Origin: BD2-11 sp965221785
GTDB taxonomy: Bacteria; Gemmatimonadota; Gemmatimonadetes; Longimicrobiales; Gaopeijiaceae
Assembly: GCA_965221785.1 (NCBI GenBank)
Contig: CBDCSR010000003.1
Span: forward strand, 310,001 to 374,000
DNA: 64,000 nt
Reading direction: 5' to 3'
Positions 50,610 to 57,302 of the stretch are shown here, in pieces. Position 1 is the stretch's first letter; each line of letters starts with the position of its first letter. The notes beneath the pieces are model-generated. The model had not been told where the DNA came from, searched no databases, and saw only the letters and a list, made by a program, of their open reading frames with translations. Both the position numbers and the translations under genes were made by a program.

Positions 50610-50861
50610 CTACCGCAGCTTGACGGCCCTCCTTATGACCTTCGCCTTGTCGATCAGGCTCGTGGCCTTGTCCACGGCGCCCTCGGTTTCAGGGAGGAGG
50701 AGGTCGCGGATGTCGAGGAGCGCTTCCAGGTAGAGCTGGTCGCGCTGGAAGGCGAAGTCCAGCCGGTCCATCTCGGCTCGGTCGTTCTCGCGTTCGGCCC
50801 TGCTGAAGGCGCTGGTGTAGATGGCCTCCAGATTGCCGACGATGCGGCTGCGATCTCTCAT
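50610..50861 (-). CDS. Small conserved-looking helical protein
   Basis: 83 residues, charged and predicted helical throughout (RDRSRIVGNLEAIYTSAFSRAERENDRAEMDRLDFAFQRDQLYLEALLDIRDLLL). No domain recognised. Its start overlaps the stop of the upstream hydrolase gene by four bases (ATGA), which supports it being a real gene. Confidence 0.65.
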   Translation of the reverse strand: MRDRSRIVGNLEAIYTSAFSRAERENDRAEMDRLDFAFQRDQLYLEALLDIRDLLLPETEGAVDKATSLIDKAKVIRRAVKLR

Positions 50862-51535
50862 CCTGTCTCGACCCGCTTCCGTTCCAGCGTCCGGGCGACC
50901 GCCGGCCCGGTGAGAAAATCCCGTATGCCGCGGCGCAGTTCGTCGAAGTGCCCGTGAAAGTAGTGGTCCGCTCCCGGGATGACGACCGCCTGCACCTGAT
51001 TCCCCAGCCGGCGGGCGAATTCCGCGGCTCGGGCTCCCGAACCGAACTCGTCGCGTTCGCCCTGAACGATGAGCACCGGGCAGCGCGCGTCCGCCAGGAA
51101 CCCGTAGTCGTGGAGGTCGAAGGCTAGCCCGACGCCGACCATGGCGGCGACGCGAGCATGGCCCGCGCCCGCCCTGAGCGCGACCAGCGACCCGAACGAG
51201 AATCCGCCGGCCACCAGCGGCAGCCCCGGAAAGAGATGCTCGGCGTGCCGCAGCGCGGCGCGGGCGTCCTCGGTCTCACCAAGCCCTCCGTCGTAAGAGC
51301 CGGTGCTGCGCCCCACGCCGCGAAAGTTGAAGCGGAGCGCCGCCAGCCCGGCCTCGGTCATGCCCTGGGCGGCGCGGTACACGGCCTTGGTGTGCATCGT
51401 GCCCCCGTGCAGGGGATGCGGATGGCACATGACCGCGGCCGCGCGCGGAGCTTCCGGCGGCCGGCGCAGCACAGCCTCCAGCAGGCCGTGCGAGACGGGT
51501 ATCGGGAGATAGCCTCCCTTCGCTGCAGAGGGCAT
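50858..51535 (-). CDS. Alpha/beta hydrolase (COG2945-like)
   Basis: 225 residues. Catalytic triad: Ser in VAGGFSFGSLVALRAG, Asp in VLIVQGERDEFGSG, His in IPGADHYFHGHFDEL. The N-terminal VMCHPHPLHGGTMHTKAVYRAAQ and RFNFRGVGRSTGSYDGGLGE are typical of the COG2945 hydrolases. Cytosolic; substrate unknown. Confidence 0.85.
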   Translation of the reverse strand: MPSAAKGGYLPIPVSHGLLEAVLRRPPEAPRAAAVMCHPHPLHGGTMHTKAVYRAAQGMTEAGLAALRFNFRGVGRSTGSYDGGLGETEDARAALRHAEHLFPGLPLVAGGFSFGSLVALRAGAGHARVAAMVGVGLAFDLHDYGFLADARCPVLIVQGERDEFGSGARAAEFARRLGNQVQAVVIPGADHYFHGHFDELRRGIRDFLTGPAVARTLERKRVETG

Positions 51536-51628
51536 GGGGGAACCGGTTTGTTCGCATGTCGATCGGGGCGGGGCTATTCTGTTCGCCTGCCGCGAGCCGG
51601 GTCAAGGGCAGCCGGAGGACCAGGATCG

Positions 51629-52027
51629 ATGACCGTCGGACCGACCGAGTTGGCGAAAGTGGTAAACCGCATGTACTGGGACTCCGACGAGAGCGTAAAC
51701 CGGATCGCTGAGCGACTCGATCTCTCCAAGGGCGCCCTCTACGGCTTGATCGAGCCGGCGCCCGCCGACCGCACCTGCCCCGATTGCACCTCCCCCCTGA
51801 GCTTCGGCAACCGGACGGCACGCGACCGCGGGCTTGCCGAATGCGTCCCCTGTTCCGTTGTCGGGGAGCCGGCGGACCGGGTACCATCCACCGCACTCGC
51901 CGCGCACACCCCGGAACCGGCTCCAATCCGCGAACCCCGGGTATGGAGCGGGCGAGCGCTGGCCGGTTCCCTGGTTCTCGGAGTGGTCGCGGGGGTGCTG
52001 ATCTCCCGCCTCCTGCGCCGCCGGTGA
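51629..52027 (+). CDS. HTH, zinc-ribbon-like, single-TM protein
   Basis: 132 residues. N-terminal part VVNRMYWDSDESVNRIAERLDLSKGALYGLIE has a helix-turn-helix look; then CPDC...CVPC could bind zinc; the C-terminus has one hydrophobic helix (ALAGSLVLGVVAGVLIS) with a basic end RLLRRR. It appears to be a membrane-anchored DNA-binding protein. The ATG lies 48 bp before the DsbA-like gene's region and they may share a transcript. The protein family is not known to me. Confidence 0.65.
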   Translation: MTVGPTELAKVVNRMYWDSDESVNRIAERLDLSKGALYGLIEPAPADRTCPDCTSPLSFGNRTARDRGLAECVPCSVVGEPADRVPSTALAAHTPEPAPIREPRVWSGRALAGSLVLGVVAGVLISRLLRRR

Positions 52028-52074
52028 CGCGGCTCCTTTCCACACACACATCAGCCAAAGATCGAGACGTAACG

Positions 52075-52842
52075 ATGAAGCTACAGCACCCCACGCCGCC
52101 CGGCGGGAGTCGGCTCGCCGCAAGGCTCCGCCGCCGGGCCCTGGCCCCGCTTGTTCTCGCGCTGGCGACCGGCTGCGCGGGCGGAGAGAGCGACGCGGAT
52201 CCTCCCGCGGAGGACGCATCCACGGAGTCCCTCACCCGGAGCCTCGTCACCACTCCCCCCGAAACGCTCCCCGGCGAGCAGATCGACTTCCCGGGCCTGG
52301 GCTACGATTTCGGAGACCCTGAAGCGACGCTGCGCATCGCCGAACTCAGCGACTTCGGCTGCGGCTTCTGCCGCCAGTTCCACCAGCAGACCTTCCCCGT
52401 GCTCCAGGAGGAGTATATCGACGCCGGGACCGTGCTGTGGAAGTACATCCCGATCGTGACCGGGATGTTTCCCCACGGAGATCTGTCTGCGCTCGCAGGC
52501 GAGTGCGCTGGGGAACAGGACGACTTCGAGGGGATGATGGTGCGGCTGTTCGAGGACCAGGGGACGTGGAAGGGCAGCGGCGATCCCATGCCCCACTTCC
52601 TCGGCTACGCCGCCGAGCTCGGGCTGAACTCGGAGCAGTTCGAGTCCTGCATCGCGGAGGAGCGGCCGGGAGACCGCATCGCCGACGGCGGACGGGCCGC
52701 CAGGGCGCTTGGCCTGCGCGGAACCCCGAGCTTCCTGATCAACGGGTTCCCGGTCCAGGGAGCCCTTCCCACGCAGCTCTTCCGCGACATCCTGGACAAC
52801 GAGCTGGAGGCGCTGGCCGAGGCCGCGGGGTCGGGGGGCTAG
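52075..52842 (+). CDS. DsbA-family thioredoxin-like lipoprotein
   Basis: 255 residues with lipobox LALATGC (Cys about residue 34). Active site CGFC in LSDFGCGFCRQFHQQTFP, and cis-Pro loop LRGTPSFLING. Structure typical of DsbA/DsbG-like thioredoxin-fold proteins, acting on disulfides outside the membrane. Two further cysteines (GECAGEQ, ESCIAEE) may form a structural disulfide. Confidence 0.85.
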   Translation: MKLQHPTPPGGSRLAARLRRRALAPLVLALATGCAGGESDADPPAEDASTESLTRSLVTTPPETLPGEQIDFPGLGYDFGDPEATLRIAELSDFGCGFCRQFHQQTFPVLQEEYIDAGTVLWKYIPIVTGMFPHGDLSALAGECAGEQDDFEGMMVRLFEDQGTWKGSGDPMPHFLGYAAELGLNSEQFESCIAEERPGDRIADGGRAARALGLRGTPSFLINGFPVQGALPTQLFRDILDNELEALAEAAGSGG

Positions 52843-53003
52843 CAGTCTGCGGGTGAATCGGCGCACACGGCGGAGGGCGAGGCGCTGGGTTGAGAGGTTG
52901 CAGGTGGCGCATCTGCTGAACCATTGCCATCGTCGAACACCCGTGCCGATCCGCTCCTCGTGGACCGTCTTGCTGCAGCCGGTGGACGACCCTTGATGGG
53001 CCG

Positions 53004-53540
53004 ATGAGCGAGAAGCGAAAGCGGCGCGGGCTCGCCGGGATCGTAGCTTTTGTCGGCACCCTCTTGGTGATGGCTAAGCTCGTTGGGGGGTCCACCCTGC
53101 CGGCGGACCTCGTGAGCTTCATCGAGTCCGGGCAGACCGCATGGGTCGGCGGTATTGCCGTCCTCCTATCGGCGGCGTGGATGATCTACGACCTGTCGGA
53201 GAACGGATGGGCAGACCGCCCAGTCTTGGAGACCCTGTTGGGGTACTCGGACCGGGGGTTGTTCCCCGAGCCTAACGAGTTGGCCAGCCTCCTTCGTGAC
53301 CCGAAGTGCATTGAGGTACTGAAGGAGATGTCAGCGGATCCTTGGGGGAGCATTACTTCGACGGCGACCTTCGGCATGAGCCTTGAAGAACAGAAACACC
53401 GGGCCTTGATCGAGCACCTCGTGGACGCCGGGTTGGCCGAGTGGCGCAGTGATCAAAAGTCCATCGTTCGGATTACAAGCAAGGGGTGTGGCGTCTTGGA
53501 GTTCCTCAAGAGCCGGGAGGATAATGATGCCAATCGCTAG
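53004..53540 (+). CDS. Two-TM protein with cytosolic winged-helix-like tail
   Basis: 178 residues. Two membrane spans near residues 10-31 and 46-63 (LAGIVAFVGTLLVMAKLVGG, TAWVGGIAVLLSAAWMIYDL) and a C-terminal region (MSLEEQKHRALIEHLVDAGLAEWRSDQKSIVRITSKGCGVLEFLKSRE) that looks like a small winged-helix. No recognised family. Codon use appears less GC-biased than its neighbours, and it begins the unusual 53-55 kb patch, suggesting acquisition. Confidence 0.55.
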   Translation: MSEKRKRRGLAGIVAFVGTLLVMAKLVGGSTLPADLVSFIESGQTAWVGGIAVLLSAAWMIYDLSENGWADRPVLETLLGYSDRGLFPEPNELASLLRDPKCIEVLKEMSADPWGSITSTATFGMSLEEQKHRALIEHLVDAGLAEWRSDQKSIVRITSKGCGVLEFLKSREDNDANR

Positions 53541-53861
53541 CCGGAGAAGGTGCGGCGTGCTGAGTTGATGACACCGAGCAAGGACTCCACGCGGCAACCG
53601 CCGGTGTCGGCTCTCACGCTCGGGGCGCTGGCCGATCTCGCCGAAATCGTCCGCATGGGCTTGGGTACCGACGGCCTCCTCCAAGTATCCGAGAGTGGCC
53701 GCCCATACAGAACATGGAGCTTCCCCGTGATCCAGCTAATCGGGACCGGTCCAGGAGTGGCTGACTTGGGAACAGCTGACAGCCGGGTGAAGGCGGTGCC
53801 CCCCGCCAGCTCGAAGGCTGGCGGGGGCGCACCCACCTAAGTCGCAGACGACACCTTTCGG
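53541..53861. other. Weakly coding stretch with GC hairpin
   Basis: 321 bp without a certain gene. A 90-codon plus-strand frame from the ATG at 53568 to 53840 has no family resemblance, and its end coincides with the hairpin at 53800-53827, so I do not call it as a gene. Confidence 0.4.
53800..53827. terminator. 11-bp GC hairpin
   Basis: CCCCCGCCAGC and GCTGGCGGGGG form a perfect stem around the hexaloop TCGAAG. No T-run on either strand. It lies 35 bp downstream of the minus-strand lipoprotein gene's stop, a good place for its terminator. Confidence 0.4.
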
Positions 53862-54428
53862 TCAGTGGCCGCGCGAATTACGATAGAGCACGATCCGTAG
53901 GACTTCGGACGGGTAGTTCCGGACGTCCTCGCGGATGCTGACCACCCTTTGCCCGTGACAGCGCCAGTACGGGTCCGGGCAGAGCAGGTTCTGGACGTCG
54001 TCTGTCTTGAGCGGCTCGCGATCCAGCGAGAGCCGCCAGTTGGTGGGCTCCGGCGTAATGGCGAATGACCCGGAGACCTCCTCAGCGACAAGCTGACGCC
54101 CGCGGTCTCGGAGCTTCACCACGAAGCTGACCTGGCCGGACTCCGGGAGCCTGGTCTCCCATCAACGCAAAAGCAACTCCCGGAAGTCAGCACCCGTTGG
54201 CGTTAGTTTGGGGGGAAGGCCGTCGATCCCGTTGATCCCGACTTCGATACCCGCCATTCCACGTGGATCGTACGGTGAGTTGTTGACGCGCACCACCTCA
54301 CCGCCAGGGGCTCCGTCGGTTCCGTCTCCCTCCAGCTGGACGATGAGCGTGGACCAGTCATCGCCGATACCAAAGGCAGAGCAGGCTTGCAGCGCCAGCG
54401 CTAACAAGAGAGTCACGCGTCTGCTCAT
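53862..54428 (-). pseudogene. Lipoprotein gene interrupted by an in-frame TGA
   Basis: One continuous frame of 189 codons broken once, by TGA at 54162-54164. Upstream part: ATG at 54428 behind AGGAAC, signal peptide RVTLLLALALQACSAF with lipobox Cys, then WSTLIVQLEGDGTDGAPGGEVVRV and ..FRELLLR. After the stop the same frame continues smoothly: WETRLPESGQVSFVVKLRDRGRQLVAEEVSGSFAITPEPTNW, ending in EVLRIVLYRNSRGH. The strand-rich, immunoglobulin-like composition is the same on both sides. Most likely a nonsense mutation or sequencing error; UGA readthrough is a remote possibility. Function unknown. Confidence 0.6.
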
Positions 54429-54745
54429 GTTCCTACGTTCTTCCTCCACGTCCTGCGGATGTCGTTTGCGTTCCAGCCCGATGGTCGGCCCGCGTTGTCT
54501 CTCGCTTTGGTCGGCGTCGTGACGCCGGGGAAGTTGTCCTCGTGTACATCCTTGTTGACTGCTTCCTCGAGGCACCAGACGTAGTCCGACACATCGTCGC
54601 GGTCATCCCAGCGCGGGATACCCGCAAGAGTCACCCGTACTTCGCAGGTCTTGTACACCGCCACGATGTAGTTCGACGGGTAGTCAGTGTAGTCTCCAGA
54701 CTCCGTTTCGTCGTCGATCAGGTCTCCGTCTCCGCACGGCTCCAT
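54425..54745 (-). CDS. Hypothetical protein coupled to the lipoprotein gene
   Basis: About 106 residues from an ATG at 54745 (EPCGDGDLIDDETESGDYTDYPSNYIVAVYKTCEVRVTLAGIPRWDDRDDVSDYVWCLEEAVNKDV..). Acidic, with three cysteines, no recognised domain. Its stop overlaps the lipoprotein gene ATG (ATGA). The start is uncertain; the frame stays open to about 54853 through the PAS fragment. It may be non-functional as the neighbour is broken. Confidence 0.4.
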   Translation of the reverse strand: MEPCGDGDLIDDETESGDYTDYPSNYIVAVYKTCEVRVTLAGIPRWDDRDDVSDYVWCLEEAVNKDVHEDNFPGVTTPTKARDNAGRPSGWNANDIRRTWRKNVGT

Positions 54746-54849
54746 CCGAACATCGTCAGTGCCCGAGGGTTGACGTTCCGGATCACCCTGTTCGCGTCCA
54801 CGATGAGCACTGCGTCGGGCGACGCCGCAAACCGGCTCTGTAGTCCTGG
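54718..54849 (-). pseudogene. PAS-domain fragment
   Basis: A 43-codon frame bounded by stops reads QSRFAASPDAVLIVDANRVIRNV followed by NPRALTMFGWSRAE, i.e. the first half of a PAS sensor domain, then stops at TGA (54718-54720). No plausible start codon precedes it. It looks like the remnant of a sensor protein gene cut by the insertion or rearrangement that created the adjacent patch. Confidence 0.6.
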
Positions 54850-55209
54850 TCAAAGCACGGCGATCCTGTTCAGCGGATGGCGGCTAGAAGACAAAACGAG
54901 TAGAGTCGTAGGGCTTCCGGCTCTGGACGCGCAAGGTGTTCCTCACTGGCCATCTCCCGGGCGTGTCAATGGACATCGAAATTATCGTATTATGAGCAGC
55001 GATAATTTCGTATTGTCAGCATCGATGAATGCCACACGTCGAGGACCGCCCGCGGAGCAACACAGGGAAGCGGGCGTGACCCAGCTAATCGATATGCAGC
55101 TGACCAATGACGTACTGACAGCCGCGCAGGCCTCCTCGCTGTCCAGAAGAGCGGCCGCGAGACCGCATCAGTTGGCGGAGGCCGCGGAGTCCGGAAACCA
55201 GCCCGGGAA
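54850..55209. other. Noncoding gap with AT-rich dyad
   Basis: 360 bp between the PAS fragment and the cyanophycinase-like gene. The stretch 54960-55025 is markedly AT-rich for this genome. A frame from the ATG at 55024 has no family resemblance. Apart from the dyad at 54977-55010 I recognise nothing. Confidence 0.4.
54977..55010. promoter_or_regulatory. 11-bp perfect inverted repeat, operator-like
   Basis: CGAAATTATCG (54977-54987) and its exact complement CGATAATTTCG (55000-55010) flank a 12-base spacer. Each arm is followed by TATT, a partial direct repeat. It resembles an operator for a dimeric HTH protein, for instance of a toxin-antitoxin system, but no such gene follows. Confidence 0.45.
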
Positions 55210-56097
55210 CTACCCCCCCGGCCGCCGCTGCACGCGGTCGAGCGGGCGCGCCGTGTTCGCCGGCCGCCGGGCTTCGCGGGTGGCCATGTTGAACCGGTCG
55301 CCGGGGGCCAGGAAATAGAAGTCGCCGCCGGTGTCGATCTGCACCGAGGTGTCGTAGATGACGACGTAGCTCTCGCCGATCACCTCGAACTCGTCGCCCT
55401 GAACCACGATCGCGGTGTTCTCGTCGATCCCGATGCCCAGCAGCCCGGGCATCGCCTCCATCACCTCGAGCATGTCGAACTGGCGGTTGCGGCGCAGCAG
55501 GTGCTGGTCGACGCCCACGTTGCGCAGGAAGCCGAACCCCTCCTCGTGGTCTCCCATCATGATGGTGTTGGTCTGCGTGTCGCCGCGGATGAGGTACGAT
55601 CCCTGGATCGAGGCGCCGGCCGAGGAGCCGCCGATGACGCCGCCGCGCTCGAGCACGCGGTGGAGTTCCTCCTCGGTGCGCGTGTCCAGGTAGGAATCGG
55701 CGATGCGCCACTGCCGCCCGCCCGGGAACCAGACCCCGCCGGCCTCCCGGATCGGCGCCACGAAGGCCTCGCTGTCGGCTTCGGCGCGGTCGTTGGTGTG
55801 GATCACCGTCAGGTTGGTCGCGCCCGCCGCGCGGAACTGGCGCAGGCCGGGATAGAACTGGTCGTACTCCGCCGCGCCGCCCGCGGTCGGGATGACGACG
55901 ATGGGGGCGTCGGCGCCGCCCGCCAGGTCGATAAAGCGGCGCACGATGCCCAGATCCTGCATGGCGCCCCCCACAACGACAAGCGAGCCGTTGGCGGGAC
56001 CCACCTCCTGGGCCTCCAGAGGCGCCGTCGTGCCTTCTCCGGCGGTCCCCAGGGCGAGGGCGATCCCGATGGCGATCATGGTTGTGCTCCGGTTCAT
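55210..56097 (-). CDS. Exported cyanophycinase-like S51 peptidase
   Basis: 295 residues from the ATG at 56097 behind AGGAGGT. Signal peptide (TTMIAIGIALALGTAGEGTTAPLEAQ). The S51/cyanophycinase core is GSLVVVGGAMQDLGIVRRFIDLAGG, VVIPTAGGAAEY, AGGVWFPGGRQWRIA, and the nucleophile Ser in GVIGGSSAGASIQGSYLIRG. Such enzymes cleave the arginine-aspartate polymer cyanophycin or short Asp-peptides. Export suggests it uses external polymer. Confidence 0.87.
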   Translation of the reverse strand: MNRSTTMIAIGIALALGTAGEGTTAPLEAQEVGPANGSLVVVGGAMQDLGIVRRFIDLAGGADAPIVVIPTAGGAAEYDQFYPGLRQFRAAGATNLTVIHTNDRAEADSEAFVAPIREAGGVWFPGGRQWRIADSYLDTRTEEELHRVLERGGVIGGSSAGASIQGSYLIRGDTQTNTIMMGDHEEGFGFLRNVGVDQHLLRRNRQFDMLEVMEAMPGLLGIGIDENTAIVVQGDEFEVIGESYVVIYDTSVQIDTGGDFYFLAPGDRFNMATREARRPANTARPLDRVQRRPGG

Positions 56098-56401
56098 CTG
56101 CGACCTCCTGGACCGCGTCCGATTCATGTGTTTTGTGGATGGGTGCCCGGGTTGGCGGGCAACCCCGGACTGGAATCTTTCCGCCTTGAAGCCGGTTGCG
56201 CCAGCCGCGGACCAAGTCGGCCAACACCGTCCTTCCCAGCGACAAGAGACCCCTCACCCCGGGCTGGGCGTCAGCGCATTGCAATGACACGGCACGGCCA
56301 ACCCTTGAACGCTCCGGCGGGTTGCGTCGTCGTTTGCTGATAGTTCGCTGATGGTGGTCGACTACTGTTGTGCGTCGCCTCATCTTGCAAAGGAAACGCC
56401 C
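56098..56401. other. Divergent intergenic region
   Basis: 304 bp between the cyanophycinase-like gene and the AraC-like gene; promoters for both should be here. No repeat or riboswitch seen. Confidence 0.4.
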
Positions 56402-57283
56402 ATGCCCCGCTCAAAGCGCCCCCAATCGCCATTTCTGCTCTTCTCCGTCCCCTACCGGAAGCTTGTCCCGCTCACGGCTACGGCCGAGTTCATCGAGCGC
56501 GAAAGGGGACTCAGGGGCTCGGCCTTGATCTGGCGTCTGGGGACGCGGGAGTTGGCCGACAACTTGAGGATCGCACGCCGGAGGCCGCCGGGCGTCGTCC
56601 TGATACTCATTCTTCCGCCCGCTTCATCGCTGACACCGGAGACGGATCTCCTCCATGTCATCGGGCGATGTAGACCGACAGCCATCGTCCCTCACCACGA
56701 GGACATCGATCCGGGTGACATGAAGTCGCTCATTCGCCGGCCACCGACCGACCTCCCGGTTGAGTTCACCGAGTATCTCGCGTGGAGGGGACTGCGGGTC
56801 GACCGCGGCACATGCGACATCATTCGCCGCACCGTGAGACTGGCGAGACACCTCACCACGATCGCCAGCCTGTCCCGGACGATCTACCTGTCGCGCCGCG
56901 CACTGGGTCGCCGCTTCGTGTCGAGAGGGCTGCCGGTACCTTCGCACTGGCTGCAGTTCTGCCGGATTCTGCACGCGGTCGTCGGGCTGCAGAACTCGTC
57001 GCAGAGCCTTCACTCTGTCGCCTGCGGCCTGGGGTATCCGGACGGCTTTGCGCTGAGCAATCAGATGAAGCGGCTCATCGGAGTTCGGCCCTCGACAGCC
57101 CGACGTTGTCTGGGATGGGAGTGGCTGATCGAGTGCTGGTTGCAGAAGGAGAAGGCGACCGGAGCGTTGACCCACGACTTGCGCAGCGGCTCAGCGAGCA
57201 GATCGCCCCGCGCGTTCCAAACCCATCGAGATCCGGCCCGACGAGCCAGGAAGCTGGCAGTTCGACGGTCGGCCTCCAAGTGA
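56402..57283 (+). CDS. AraC-like helix-turn-helix protein
   Basis: 293 residues from the ATG at 56402, behind AAAGGA. The region LARHLTTIASLSRTIYLSRRALGRRFVSRGLPVPSHWLQFCRI.. LHSVACGLGYPDGFALSNQMKRLIGVRPSTARRCLG (about residues 150-235) is a double-HTH AraC-type DNA-binding domain. The N-terminal 140 residues resemble a response-regulator-size fold but lack clear phosphoacceptor motifs. The C-terminal 50 residues are basic. It is 19 bp upstream of the BTAD regulator and probably cotranscribed. Confidence 0.7.
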   Translation: MPRSKRPQSPFLLFSVPYRKLVPLTATAEFIERERGLRGSALIWRLGTRELADNLRIARRRPPGVVLILILPPASSLTPETDLLHVIGRCRPTAIVPHHEDIDPGDMKSLIRRPPTDLPVEFTEYLAWRGLRVDRGTCDIIRRTVRLARHLTTIASLSRTIYLSRRALGRRFVSRGLPVPSHWLQFCRILHAVVGLQNSSQSLHSVACGLGYPDGFALSNQMKRLIGVRPSTARRCLGWEWLIECWLQKEKATGALTHDLRSGSASRSPRAFQTHRDPARRARKLAVRRSASK

Positions 57284-57302
57284 CTCCAGCAGCGTCGAAA
57301 CA

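Noticed and set aside
53537..53840. Opposing frames of 96 and 99 codons
   Set aside because: Neither has a recognisable domain or convincing start, and the GC hairpin at 53800-53827 explains part of the sequence.
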